A stretch of 17,502 bases of DNA from an uncultured Bacteroidales bacterium (GTDB lineage Bacteria; Bacteroidota; Bacteroidia; Bacteroidales; P3), in the NCBI GenBank assembly GCA_937915785.1, contig CALGGY010000152.1, positions 1 to 17,502 on the forward strand, read 5' to 3'. A program made the position numbers and the translations under genes. Below the pieces are notes generated by a model. That model did not search any database. It was not told the DNA's origin and was given only the letters and a program-made list of their open reading frames with translations. Each line of letters opens with the position of its first letter. Position 1 is the first letter of the stretch. This document shows positions 1 through 7,174 of this stretch, in pieces.

Positions 1-89
1 CCACGGGTGTAAGTGTCGGTGCGGAAGGTGTTGGCGTCTTCGATGCATGTGCCGCAGCTGCAGTAATTGGCAAAAATATAATCGCCGAG
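1..89 (-). pseudogene. C-terminal-side fragment of an interrupted gene (unidentified, partial)
   Basis: Reading leftward from 89 the frame is open to the window edge and encodes 29 residues beginning LGDYIFANYCSCGTCIEDAN. Third codon positions are mostly C, as in real genes of this sequence, and the cysteine spacing CSCGTC looks protein-like. There is no start codon, and the triplet just upstream in frame (90-92) is a stop lying inside the first end repeat. The simplest reading is a host or other resident gene cut by insertion of the prophage. I do not recognise the family. A plus-strand frame across the same bases is also open, so the coding direction is not certain. Confidence 0.4.
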
Positions 90-128
90 TTAAAACGTCG
101 CCAAAAAAAAGTTAAAACGTCGCCAAAA
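88..128. repeat. Two direct 19-bp repeats at 22-bp spacing, putative prophage terminus
   Basis: The sequence AGTTAAAACGTCGCCAAAA occurs at 88-106 and again, without a mismatch, at 110-128. The spacing is exactly 22 bp, about two helical turns, so a protein would meet both copies on one face. Mu-type transposases bind several roughly 22-bp sites at each phage end. The position fits: outside the last tail gene and its terminator, and touching a broken reading frame. The exact junction base cannot be fixed here, and no TG/CA terminal dinucleotide is obvious. Confidence 0.5.
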
Positions 129-133
129 TGGGG

Positions 134-174
134 AAAAGAAAAAGGCGTCGCGGGTTTTCCGAGACGCCTTTTTT
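134..174. terminator. Bidirectional intrinsic terminator
   Basis: GGCGTC (144-149) pairs with GACGCC (163-168), and CGG (151-153) with CCG (159-161), leaving one mismatch and a small loop. An A-rich run lies on the left (134-143) and six T on the right (169-174), so the hairpin can stop transcription in both directions. It sits 30 bp beyond the stop of the last leftward tail gene. It would end the late operon and shield the phage from transcription entering from the host side. Confidence 0.75.
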
Positions 175-204
175 ATTGCCTCTCAAATGCCGTTTAAACA
201 GCCT

Positions 205-420
205 TCACAATACCGGTGGCTCCCATGTCTCGCCGGTGCAGGGCACCACGCTTTGCGGCTTGTACAGGCTGTCGGGGATGACAACCGCCTCCGTATATTC
301 GAAAGTGTAGTCCACGGGCAGGGCGTTGGCCACGGCTATCTCCAAAGCACTGTCGGCTGTGCCGGTGTGCTGGATGGCTACGTCCAACACACTCTGCATC
401 TGTTTCGCTATTATTGTCAT
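205..420 (-). CDS. Small LysM-like virion-associated protein
   Basis: This encodes 71 residues and is the last leftward gene before the prophage end. The first half (QSVLDVAIQHTGTADSALEI, then AVANALPVDY) matches a pattern I associate with Bacteroidota phage tail-region proteins, in which a 'Q-LLD-A-QhtGs...A-NgLs' stretch forms a short LysM-like fold. No signal peptide or membrane segment is visible. The start codon overlaps the stop of the upstream gene (ATGA, 417-420), so the two are probably translationally coupled and may act together at the tail tip or baseplate. The precise role is unknown, and the family link is from memory of the motif. Confidence 0.6.
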   Translation of the reverse strand: MTIIAKQMQSVLDVAIQHTGTADSALEIAVANALPVDYTFEYTEAVVIPDSLYKPQSVVPCTGETWEPPVL

Positions 421-938
421 ACTCTTATGGGTGTTTGTACAATATAAGTGATTTCCGCACCAACGTCACCGACAGTCCAACTTCCAGATGCAAATCTTTT
501 CATGTTGGAGGCCCTGACAGCTGGCGTTGCCAACCCATTAACCACATCAGTGCAGACGTATTTTTTGTGGCAGTTTACTGTTGGTGCAAGGTTTTCGTCG
601 TACACGGGCGACGGGGCGACATCGGTTTCTTCCAAAAGGAAACGCACATGCTGACCAGACATGACGCCACTCAGGTGTTCGCTGTTTTCGAGAATATACA
701 ACTTGCCGTCGTACAAGAACATGCCCGGCGCAATATCAATGTCGGCTGTGGTCCCATCACCTGCGCCCGACACTTCCATGCCTTGCAGTATGAAGGCGCA
801 GCCGGGGCAGGCCGAAACGGTTTCCAACAGGCCGTACAACCCTTGCACTATGGCCTGGTCGGCTTCGGACAGGAACGAGAAGTCGCGGGGAACGACTTGG
901 CGCGGAATGTTATCCGCTGAATTGTCAGTGTGATTCAT
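417..938 (-). CDS. Tail-tip/baseplate-associated structural protein (tail-fibre region)
   Basis: This encodes 173 residues. The centre, with DIDIAPGMFLYDGKLYILEN near residues 66-85, resembles the N-terminal attachment segments of phage fibre or baseplate proteins. The preceding stretch (LSEADQAIVQGLYGLLETVS) looks helical. It follows the gp48-like gene, which is where Mu carries its tail-fibre genes, but it is too short and lacks the repetitive shaft of a normal fibre. It overlaps the next gene by 4 bp. The leader is AT-rich (AAAAGCTAAATAATATG) without a Shine-Dalgarno sequence. The best guess is a fibre-attachment or plug protein. Confidence 0.55.
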   Translation of the reverse strand: MNHTDNSADNIPRQVVPRDFSFLSEADQAIVQGLYGLLETVSACPGCAFILQGMEVSGAGDGTTADIDIAPGMFLYDGKLYILENSEHLSGVMSGQHVRFLLEETDVAPSPVYDENLAPTVNCHKKYVCTDVVNGLATPAVRASNMKRFASGSWTVGDVGAEITYIVQTPIRV

Positions 939-1016
939 ATTATTTAGCTTTTAATGTTTGACTTCGGTTTTATGGATGTGCGGCCCCGCTGCCATTGCCG
1001 CCATCACCGCCGGGGG

Positions 1017-1544
1017 TTATACTATGGAACCGCCGCCGGGGGTTACTACGGAACCGCCGCCGGGGTTGCCGGGGTTTACCACAGCGGGCAGCCATATTAT
1101 CTGATACCTCACACCAAGAAAGATGTATTTCCTCAGCAAGGCTTCAACTCGTGCCACACTTGTGCCGTAGGGCACGTATATCTCGAGGTCGTGCCAAGCA
1201 AAGGTCGCCACAAGGTTGAGAATCACCGGCGCCGATGTTGAGTTGGCGTCGGGCACTATCTGAATATACGGGTCGCTCTGGCCAAAGAGCAGGATATTGG
1301 AGATTTCCTCGTGGTCGAGGACGTAGCTTTCGCTGCCGAAATAGTGTTTGAGCAGGGTTTCGAAGCTTTGCCGCTGGCAGGTGAAACGCATGTCGAACTT
1401 GGTTTTCGCATAGTGCGCGTATGCCAGCGCCAGCTGCTGGTACACACGTGAGAGCAGCGATTTGGCAAGTGTTACGATACGTGCGTTGCGCAGCCTTGTG
1501 GGCAGGAGCAGGCGCACCAGTCGTTCGAGATTATCTATCAACAT
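1017..1544 (-). CDS. Baseplate/tail protein, Mu gp48-like by position, Gly-rich C-terminus
   Basis: This encodes 175 residues. It lies directly after the baseplate J-like gene and overlaps it by 14 bp, the place of Mu gp48/P2 I-type proteins that join baseplate and fibres. Residues 1-150 look globular. The C-terminus is a proline/glycine repeat (NPGNPGGGSVVTPGGGSIV). The DNA shows two repeat units, of which the second carries an extra TA (see findings). Removing it would extend the protein by 15 residues to a stop at 970-972. The present stop may therefore be a recent slippage product. Assignment is by gene order, not by a clear motif. Confidence 0.6.
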   Translation of the reverse strand: MLIDNLERLVRLLLPTRLRNARIVTLAKSLLSRVYQQLALAYAHYAKTKFDMRFTCQRQSFETLLKHYFGSESYVLDHEEISNILLFGQSDPYIQIVPDANSTSAPVILNLVATFAWHDLEIYVPYGTSVARVEALLRKYIFLGVRYQIIWLPAVVNPGNPGGGSVVTPGGGSIV

Positions 1545-2358
1545 AAGGCGTGTAGTTTAGTGTTATTGTGGTGTTGGCGGTGTCGAGAGTGGCGTGTCCG
1601 AAGGTTGGGGTGTGTTCGGACAGTGGCGTGCCGGTGCCGGAGACGAGCATGTCGAGAGTGGGCACGTCGAGCACGCCGTCTATGGCCATTATTGCGGCCA
1701 TTATGCGGCTCCGGTAAATTGTGCCGCCGAACTCCACGCCGTTGGCCATGTAGCCGGTTATGGCCTGTGTGATGCTGGTGTAGAGGTCGGTGGTGGAGGT
1801 GGTGGCGTTGTAGGTTACGCCGATGTTGAAGGAGAGGCTGTCGGCGGCTCCGCTCTGCACCTGCACGTTGATGCCGAGGGGTTTTATCTTGGCCACGTAG
1901 GATTTGAAGTTGTCGAGTTCGTCGGTGCCGAGGGGCTGGAAATCGCCCGCCGCGCCTTTGGCCACATATATGGTTATCATGGGCTGGATTTGGCTTTCGA
2001 CAATGGCCACGCCTGTAACTATCTGTTTGGCGGTGTCGATGGTGGGGTAGGTTACCTTGCCGTCGATAACCTGTGTGGTGTCGCCGTACTGGAAGGCGCG
2101 GCAGGCCGTTACCCACCATTGCCACGTGCCGTAGCGGGTGTGGTCGGCAAGGGCTGTTATCTCGTCTTTCCAGAGGTCGAGGGCGCGTTCTTTGAGGGCT
2201 ATGACGTAGGCCACCACGTAGAACAGTATGCTCATCAGCCCGGCGCGGCTGAAACGGCTGTCGAAGCTGGTTCCGGGCGTGAAGCCGAACAGGTCGGCGG
2301 CGTCGATGTCGTTCATGAAAGCTGTGGTGAGCTCATGTTTTATTTCTTCGGTTGTCAT
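1531..2358 (-). CDS. Baseplate J-like protein (Mu gp47-like)
   Basis: This encodes 275 residues. It has the features of Bacteroidota J-like baseplate wedge proteins: a helical N-terminus rich in W and aromatic residues (LWKDEITALADHTRYGTWQW), then repeated alpha/beta modules, including VQSGAADSLSFNIGVTYNAT and a C-terminal segment on a gene-defined position (GVLDVPTLDM). In contractile tails J/gp47 builds the wedge arms around the hub. It follows the spike gene and precedes the gp48-like gene, the same order as Mu gp45-gp47-gp48. The leader carries two direct copies of CCCATTAAACA ending 13 bp before the start codon. Confidence 0.75.
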   Translation of the reverse strand: MTTEEIKHELTTAFMNDIDAADLFGFTPGTSFDSRFSRAGLMSILFYVVAYVIALKERALDLWKDEITALADHTRYGTWQWWVTACRAFQYGDTTQVIDGKVTYPTIDTAKQIVTGVAIVESQIQPMITIYVAKGAAGDFQPLGTDELDNFKSYVAKIKPLGINVQVQSGAADSLSFNIGVTYNATTSTTDLYTSITQAITGYMANGVEFGGTIYRSRIMAAIMAIDGVLDVPTLDMLVSGTGTPLSEHTPTFGHATLDTANTTITLNYTPYVDR

Positions 2359-2382
2359 GGTTGGGGTGTGTTTAATGGGTGT

Positions 2383-2886
2383 TTAATGGGTTATCGATTT
2401 GTCCTCCATGTTGGAGAAGCTGATGGAGGCGTTCATGTTGCCGAGGTACTGTGAGCAGCCCGTGCTTCCGTTGGCGGCTGTGCCCGCGCCTATAGCCATA
2501 AAGCCGCACTGTATGGCAAAGTCGAGTGTGTCGAGGTAGTTTTTTATTTGGTTGAGGTTGTTTTCGAGCTCGCGAATTTTCACCAGCCCGTCGTTTTGTC
2601 CGCCGTTGAAGGTTATTTTGTCCACTTCGCCGAACTGCACCACCACGAGGTTGCGGAGGGTTCCGCCTTCGAGGTCGGCCAGCGCCACGTGGCTTCCCAC
2701 CTTGGGTGTAACGAGTATGTCCGTCTCGCCCGGCAGGGCGGTGAGGCGCACGTCGGAGAGCTCCACGCCGCCAATGTCCACGGCGCATGTGGAGCCGCTC
2801 ACGCTTTTCACCTCGCCCTCGTAGATAAGGGCCTTGCCGGCGGCCATGGCGCGTATCTTGCGTTTTATTTCTCCGTAGGTGTCCAT
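2383..2886 (-). CDS. Baseplate spike / assembly protein V (Mu gp45-like)
   Basis: This encodes 167 residues. Residues about 18-95 form a typical OB-fold of gpV/gp45 spike proteins (YEGEVKSVSGSTCAVDIGGV, then VTPKVGSHVALADLEGG). A short linker and a small C-terminal segment follow, which would form the trimeric spike tip. The protein plugs the tail tube below the hub and pierces the outer membrane. The start is beside a plus-strand moron promoter (2886-2912), so the leftward message must read through the antisense of that moron before reaching this gene. Confidence 0.75.
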   Translation of the reverse strand: MDTYGEIKRKIRAMAAGKALIYEGEVKSVSGSTCAVDIGGVELSDVRLTALPGETDILVTPKVGSHVALADLEGGTLRNLVVVQFGEVDKITFNGGQNDGLVKIRELENNLNQIKNYLDTLDFAIQCGFMAIGAGTAANGSTGCSQYLGNMNASISFSNMEDKSITH

Positions 2887-2912
2887 TGTTCCAGTTTTTT
2901 TGTGTATCTTTG
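2886..2912 (+). promoter_or_regulatory. Bacteroidota-type promoter of the secreted moron
   Basis: The -7 box TATCTTTG is at 2905-2912 and matches TAnnTTTG exactly. A TTG at 2886-2888 is the nearest candidate for the -33 element; its spacing (16 bp) is short. A T-run precedes the -7 box. Transcription would begin near 2918, about 20 bases before the start codon at 2939. This is the sigma type used by host housekeeping genes, so expression in the lysogen is expected. Confidence 0.65.
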
Positions 2913-2938
2913 CGGGGTTGTTTCAAAATGGTTTAATC

Positions 2939-3352
2939 ATGAAAAAAACGTTTCTTTTCCTGGCTTTAATCCTTTCGGCGCAAGTGGCCCTTGCGCAGTT
3001 CGACCCGCCACGCGTGAACGCGGAGGAGTACTCTTTCGACAGGTTCGCCGAATACCCCAAGCGGACTTTATACCTTTGGGGCAACGTGTACGAGGAGAAA
3101 GACCCCCGCAAGGCGGATTTGCTCGTGAAGGTGGTGAAAAGCAAACACGCCAGCTCCGACCTGTACATAGCCATCGACAAACGGGAGAGGAAGCGGTATC
3201 CCAAAGGCGTGTGGCATTTTGTGAATAACAGGCGCAAGGCCGATTTCAGCGTCTGCTTTGTGAGCAAGGGCGAGGATTTCAGCGTGTGCGTGATTTCCCT
3301 GAAAGAGCTGGAGGCCATCCTCAACCCGTACGACCCCGGTTTGTTCAAATAG
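2939..3352 (+). CDS. Secreted DUF6150-like (septoil-knot type) moron protein
   Basis: This encodes 137 residues on the strand opposite to the surrounding tail genes. MKKTFLFLALILSAQVALAQ is a clear signal peptide with a cleavage site after AQA-like residues, so the product goes to the periplasm or outside. Residues about 45-115 carry the repeated pattern of DUF6150 proteins: LYLWGNVYEEKDPRKADLLV, then a second short 'SSDLYIAI' unit, then GVWHFVNNRRKADFSVCFVS and 'EDFSVCVISL'. As I recall, this family was found to form a deep 7(1) knot. The start at 2939 was chosen over 2879 because of the signal peptide and the promoter at 2905-2912. The stop is one base from the stop of the converging hub gene. 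The function is unknown. As a moron it could alter the host surface or exclude other phages. Confidence 0.8.
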   Translation: MKKTFLFLALILSAQVALAQFDPPRVNAEEYSFDRFAEYPKRTLYLWGNVYEEKDPRKADLLVKVVKSKHASSDLYIAIDKRERKRYPKGVWHFVNNRRKADFSVCFVSKGEDFSVCVISLKELEAILNPYDPGLFK

Positions 3353-3353
3353 C

Positions 3354-4316
3354 TCACGACAGCCTCCTTCCCAAAGATATTTTGCGCTTGCCCCCGTCGG
3401 CCCCGAAGCTCACCTCGGTGCCCAGCACGTAGTATGTGCCGTCCTTTCCGGGGTACTGCCCGTCGTGCAGGCTCACCTTGCATGTGGGTTCCACGTATGG
3501 GATGAGCCAGCCGGTGAAACTGCCCTCGTAGCCGTCGTACACCCACAGGCTGTACTCGCGTCTGGCCAGTTCCATGGCTTTTTCGGCATTTTCGGCCGGG
3601 CTTCGCAGGGTTTTCTTCTCGCCGCCCGATGTTCCGAAAGTCTTTTTGTCCATTTTGCCGTTTGGCAGGCGGTACTCCACCTCCACCTCTATTTTGCGGT
3701 CGGCGGCGCGGACGTATTTCAGCTCGCTCTGCTCTATGTTGCGGGCGAAGTCGAACCGCACCGGCTCGTCGCCTTTCACCTCCTCGTATGGCGGGTGCAG
3801 GTGCAGCGTGGAGCCCTCGAAATAGATGTTGGCCTTGAGCTCGTCCTGCAGGGTTTTAAGCACGTCGTATCCGGTGGCGTTGAGTATGGTGTATTTGTCG
3901 TAGGTGGTGTCGTAGTCGCACGAGAAGTTGTAGCTTGTGCCCTCGGCGGCGTTCACCTGCGACACTATCCCGGCCAGCAGTTCGTCCACTGATATGTTGG
4001 CGTACTGCCGGTTTGCCAGCTGGGTGCGTTTGAAATTGTACAGCCCGTCGATGCAGCGTATGGCGATGCGGCTGTCGTCGGTGCCGATGCTGTCCACGTA
4101 GCCCTCGAACTCGGTCTGCGGGCTGTCGCCGTAGCCGAGGCGTATCAGCACCGGGTCGCCCACGTGTATTTTGTCCTCCACCTGCAGGGCTTTGTTGCAG
4201 CAGGTGCCGGGCAGGTATATGGCGGCGGTGTCGCTCAGTGTGTCGATGGAGCGTTTCACGGCCACGCTGTCGAGGGCTTTCACCCGCCAGCCGCCTATGC
4301 GTATGTCGTATGCCAT
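3354..4316 (-). CDS. Baseplate hub protein, late control D / Mu gp44-like
   Basis: This encodes 320 residues. The N-terminal domain (AYDIRIGGWRVKALDSVAVK, then VGDPVLIRLGYG and EFEGYVDSIGTDDSRIAIRC) is the beta-barrel start typical of gpD/gp44/T4 gp27-type hubs. The middle (ISVDELLAGIVSQVNAAEGT, then GYDVLKTLQDELKANIYFEG) is the usual helical insert, and the C-terminal half is again beta-rich. The hub is a trimer that joins the tail tube to the spike encoded next in the operon. A start four codons earlier (4328) is possible. I prefer 4316 for the usual MAYDI-type start. Confidence 0.75.
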   Translation of the reverse strand: MAYDIRIGGWRVKALDSVAVKRSIDTLSDTAAIYLPGTCCNKALQVEDKIHVGDPVLIRLGYGDSPQTEFEGYVDSIGTDDSRIAIRCIDGLYNFKRTQLANRQYANISVDELLAGIVSQVNAAEGTSYNFSCDYDTTYDKYTILNATGYDVLKTLQDELKANIYFEGSTLHLHPPYEEVKGDEPVRFDFARNIEQSELKYVRAADRKIEVEVEYRLPNGKMDKKTFGTSGGEKKTLRSPAENAEKAMELARREYSLWVYDGYEGSFTGWLIPYVEPTCKVSLHDGQYPGKDGTYYVLGTEVSFGADGGKRKISLGRRLS

Positions 4317-4347
4317 TGTAAGGAACATGCCGCCGCTGCTTTTCTGG

Positions 4348-4488
4348 TTATCTCACTGTTTGCGGTTTCGAGGCCGTGTAGCCTTTTTTTATCTCCTCCA
4401 TAAATTTCTCCGCCCAGTCCCGGACTTCGGGCGTGGCCGATTGGCGGATTGACACCCCGCCTTTGGTGTTTCTTGCAGTGCTTGTCAT
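4348..4488 (-). CDS. Small hypothetical tail-region protein, 46 aa
   Basis: This encodes 46 residues starting MTSTARNTKGGVSIRQSATP, with a charged helical part (EVRDWAEKFMEEIKKGYTAS) and a basic end. It fills the 186-bp gap between the DUF6046-like gene (stop 4503) and the hub gene, with gaps of 14 and 31 bp as expected in a packed operon. Codon choice is like its neighbours. No family is recognised. The upstream bases (AATAAAAAACCGACCAACC) are the A/C-rich leader type seen before other genes here, which supports real translation. Confidence 0.6.
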   Translation of the reverse strand: MTSTARNTKGGVSIRQSATPEVRDWAEKFMEEIKKGYTASKPQTVR

Positions 4489-4502
4489 GGTTGGTCGGTT
4501 TT

Positions 4503-5114
4503 TTATTGTTTTACAAAAAGTTCAAAGTCGTCGTCGCTGGTGGCCTGTATGATGTAGTTCTGGTTGGCCATGCCGTTGGTGTGCGGCAGCGAGAGGCTGT
4601 CCACCACAATGCGGCGTATGCCGAGCGGGAGCAGCACCTCGGCCTGTATGCACAGGGGGCGTCGCGCCTCGCAGTAGTTGCGCAGCGCCAGCACGTCGTT
4701 GTAGGGGTATTGGCCGTTGTTGCTGATGAACATGCCGCTTATGGTGATGGAGTAGTCGCCGGTGCTCCACAGTTCCTTCACCGTGCCCCGGCTTTTGTCG
4801 ATGCCGAAGTTTTTCAGCACGGAGCGTTTTGCGATGGTGTTTTGTCCCGCCACGGCTATCTGCGGGTCGGAGGGGAACACAAAGCCGTCGTCCTCGCTCT
4901 CGTCCTCGAACCAGACACTCACCTTGCTCTGGTGCACGTAGTCGGCGCCGGTGGTGAGGTCGCGGTCGGGGTCTTTTGCGGCGGGCACACGTTCCGCGCC
5001 CAGTCGCCGGTAGGGCTCCACGGTAACGCCCGTGGCGTGCATCGCCGACAGTATGTGTATCTGCTCCCTGCCTTTCAGCACCTGCCCGATGTCCACTTTC
5101 GGATTGTCTGCCAT
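4503..5114 (-). CDS. DUF6046-like tail/baseplate protein
   Basis: This encodes 203 residues. The C-terminal two thirds (GTVKELWSTGDYSITISGMF, then YPYNDVLALRNYCEARRPLC and LGIRRIVVDSLSLPHTNG, ending DDDFELFVKQ) matches what I know of DUF6046, a family found in Bacteroidota phages between tape measure and baseplate genes. Its place between the wedge protein and the hub suggests a LysM/gp43-like adaptor role around the tube end. That is inference from order. The start is 4 bp after the stop of the gp25-like gene, so the two are likely coupled. Confidence 0.65.
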   Translation of the reverse strand: MADNPKVDIGQVLKGREQIHILSAMHATGVTVEPYRRLGAERVPAAKDPDRDLTTGADYVHQSKVSVWFEDESEDDGFVFPSDPQIAVAGQNTIAKRSVLKNFGIDKSRGTVKELWSTGDYSITISGMFISNNGQYPYNDVLALRNYCEARRPLCIQAEVLLPLGIRRIVVDSLSLPHTNGMANQNYIIQATSDDDFELFVKQ

Positions 5115-5118
5115 GATG

Positions 5119-5406
5119 TCAGTATTTTGCTATCAGTTCAAACTTGTTTTCGTCTATCACAAGGCGGCTCACTGTCATGCCCACTTTTTCCATCTGGTTC
5201 TGCACTGTGCGGCGCCAGTTGGCCAGCTCGTGGTCGTTGGCAATGTCGTCAATGCCAATGCCCATGGTGGGGTACTGCTTGAACTCGCCCGGTTGGTGCG
5301 CCAGCAGGTTCCACTGGTCCTGCGGCGTGGTTTCCTGCAGCACTATCTCGCCGTCGGCGTCGAGCATCAGGTCGTGGTTGATGTTGTCTATGGCTATGTC
5401 TATCAT
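5119..5406 (-). CDS. Baseplate wedge protein, gp25/GPW-like (Mu gp46-like)
   Basis: This encodes 95 residues. The pattern MLDADGEIVLQETTPQDQWN, then LLAHQPGEFKQYPTMGIGID, followed by a helix-strand end, is that of small gp25/W-type wedge proteins: a D-G-D-like start, a Q before a helix, and PGE-x-P-x-x-G-x-G. In Mu the equivalent gene sits next to gp45 and gp47. Here it lies between tape measure and hub, a common Bacteroidota variation. It nucleates sheath assembly on the baseplate. No Shine-Dalgarno sequence is visible (AGCAATTAGTAACACGATG). Confidence 0.6.
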   Translation of the reverse strand: MIDIAIDNINHDLMLDADGEIVLQETTPQDQWNLLAHQPGEFKQYPTMGIGIDDIANDHELANWRRTVQNQMEKVGMTVSRLVIDENKFELIAKY

Positions 5407-5428
5407 CGTGTTACTAATTGCTAACTGT

Positions 5429-7174
5429 TCACGCCACGCTCATCTCCGCCATTCCCAGCACGCGGCTCATGGCTTCGGCCAGCCGCTGTTCGAGGTCGGC
5501 CACGCCTTGTTCGAGGCTGTCCACGTTGAGCGTCTCCACGCCTTTCATCTGTCCTATGGTGATGTTCACGGTGGTGTTGCGTGTGCCTCCGGTGGTGGCG
5601 GCCTCCACGCCGCGGCGGACTGTGGCTTTTGTTTCGGCGGCGGGGGCGGCGGGGGTTACGGTGCCGGTGCCGGTGCTCTCCTGTTCGGGGCCGGTGCTCT
5701 CCTGTTCGGGGCCGAACTCGGCATCCATTTGCTGGTCCAGGATTTTTATCTGGTTGCGGTAGCCTTTGAGGGCCTGTTGGGCTTTTGCCAGCTTTTTCTC
5801 GTCTTCGCCGTCGAAGTCTCCGCTCGAAAACTCGCTGAGGGCTTTGTACTCTTCCAATGCGGTGTCTACTTGCGCCTGCAGTCCTTCGGGCACATTGTTC
5901 TCCACATGCCATACTCCTTTCGCATCTTTGTACATCAGTTTTCCGACGAAAAAGTTCAATGCCATGCTGCCGGCGGGCCTGTTGTAGTACCTCTCTGCCT
6001 GTGGTAGCAGACCGCTTTTTGTTCTGGCAAAGAGTTCCTCCCTCTGTTTCTTTGCCGATATGGAGGTCTCGTAGTACACTATGTCGTCCATCACGTCGGC
6101 ATACTCGTTTTCGATGGCCTCGCGCCGGCGCGCGTACGCCGCCTTGCGCATGCGTTTGTCGTATTCGGCGTTCACTTTCTTCAGCTCCTCTCGCAGCTGT
6201 GCGTTGGAGGCTGTTTCGAGGTCGATGTTTTTCAGGAAGTCGGGGTATTTGGCCTGCAGCTCGTCGATGATGCGTTTGCGTTCGTCCTCTTTGCCGGTGC
6301 TGTCTATAAGAGCGTCGACAAGGGCGTTGAGCTCGGCTTTCTCGCGGGCTATCTCGGTAACGGGCGACACGGCTATCCATTTACTCACAATGCCCAGCAG
6401 CTTGGAGGCCACCGGCAGCACTTTTTGCGAGGCTATCTGCCCCAGCTGTCCCACCTGTTCTTTGAGGTCGCCCCAGCTGTTGGCCAGCTGCTTGGCCTTG
6501 CCGGCGTTGGTCAGGGCCATGCGGCGGTTCACACCGCCCACGGCGGAGCCCACCACCTCGGCCAGGGTGGCCACGCGCTGCTCCTCGGTGCCGAACTTGA
6601 GAATTTTTTCCTGCGCCTTGTCGAAACGGTAGCCGTAGCGGCTCAGGGCGCCCACCTGCCCGTCCATCACCTTGCCCAGCATGGCGGCAATCTGCGCGGC
6701 CTGCTCCTGCGTGGCGTTCAGTCCGTACTGCTGCGCCAGCATGTCGTTCATCACGGGGATGAGGGTTTTGAGGCTTTCGGTTTTTTTGAGGTAGGTGGCC
6801 AGTTCCTGCGCGCCGGCCAGCTGCACCTCGTCGCCCACCACGCCCAGCCTCTGCTGTGCGGCGGTGAGGGTTTTGATGGTGTCCACCTGCGCGGCCCCCG
6901 CCCCCATGGTGTTGTGCATCACCTGCGTGAGCTTGGTCTCGGCCTCTATCTGGGCGTTGTAGGCCCGGGTGATGCCTTTTACGGCGTCGGACACTTTGTT
7001 CAGCACAGCCATGGCCGCCTGCAGGTAAAGCATGCCCTTGCCTATTTTTTTGAAGGTGGTGGTAAGCCTGCCCGCCGATTTGTCGAGCGCGCTCACACTT
7101 CCGGAAATTTGTCTGGCTTTTTCGGAGGCGTTGCCGTTAATGTTTATGGTAAAAACCACTTGTTTGTCCGCCAT
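5429..7174 (-). CDS. Tail tape measure protein
   Basis: This encodes 581 residues, alanine/glutamine-rich and largely helical, beginning MADKQVVFTININGNASEKA. That start is typical of Mu-like tape measures, whose first residues form a beta-hairpin before a long coiled coil. It lies immediately downstream of the chaperone pair, as in almost all long-tailed phages. At about 0.15 nm per residue the length predicts a tail of roughly 85-90 nm. The start at 7174 is preferred to 7285 because the upstream extension overlaps the moron gene and is basic and unlike the family. Residues near 492-505 contain a perfect duplication of the heptapeptide GPEQEST, from a 21-bp tandem repeat. Confidence 0.85.
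   Translation of the reverse strand: MADKQVVFTININGNASEKARQISGSVSALDKSAGRLTTTFKKIGKGMLYLQAAMAVLNKVSDAVKGITRAYNAQIEAETKLTQVMHNTMGAGAAQVDTIKTLTAAQQRLGVVGDEVQLAGAQELATYLKKTESLKTLIPVMNDMLAQQYGLNATQEQAAQIAAMLGKVMDGQVGALSRYGYRFDKAQEKILKFGTEEQRVATLAEVVGSAVGGVNRRMALTNAGKAKQLANSWGDLKEQVGQLGQIASQKVLPVASKLLGIVSKWIAVSPVTEIAREKAELNALVDALIDSTGKEDERKRIIDELQAKYPDFLKNIDLETASNAQLREELKKVNAEYDKRMRKAAYARRREAIENEYADVMDDIVYYETSISAKKQREELFARTKSGLLPQAERYYNRPAGSMALNFFVGKLMYKDAKGVWHVENNVPEGLQAQVDTALEEYKALSEFSSGDFDGEDEKKLAKAQQALKGYRNQIKILDQQMDAEFGPEQESTGPEQESTGTGTVTPAAPAAETKATVRRGVEAATTGGTRNTTVNITIGQMKGVETLNVDSLEQGVADLEQRLAEAMSRVLGMAEMSVA
5672..5713. repeat. 21-bp perfect tandem duplication within the tape measure gene
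   Basis: Two identical 21-bp units occupy 5672-5692 and 5693-5713. The length keeps frame and adds one GPEQEST unit in a disordered linker before the C-terminal helices. It is probably a recent slippage event. Confidence 0.9.

Noticed and set aside
3..190. Plus-strand frame running through the end repeats and terminator (…IIAELKRRQKKVK…)
   Set aside because: Codon use is mixed and it crosses the terminator hairpin; the minus-strand frame at 1-89 has the stronger coding bias. Kept only as an alternative.
1594..2454. Plus-strand open frame opposite the J-like gene
   Set aside because: Gly/Val-rich antisense shadow without recognisable features.
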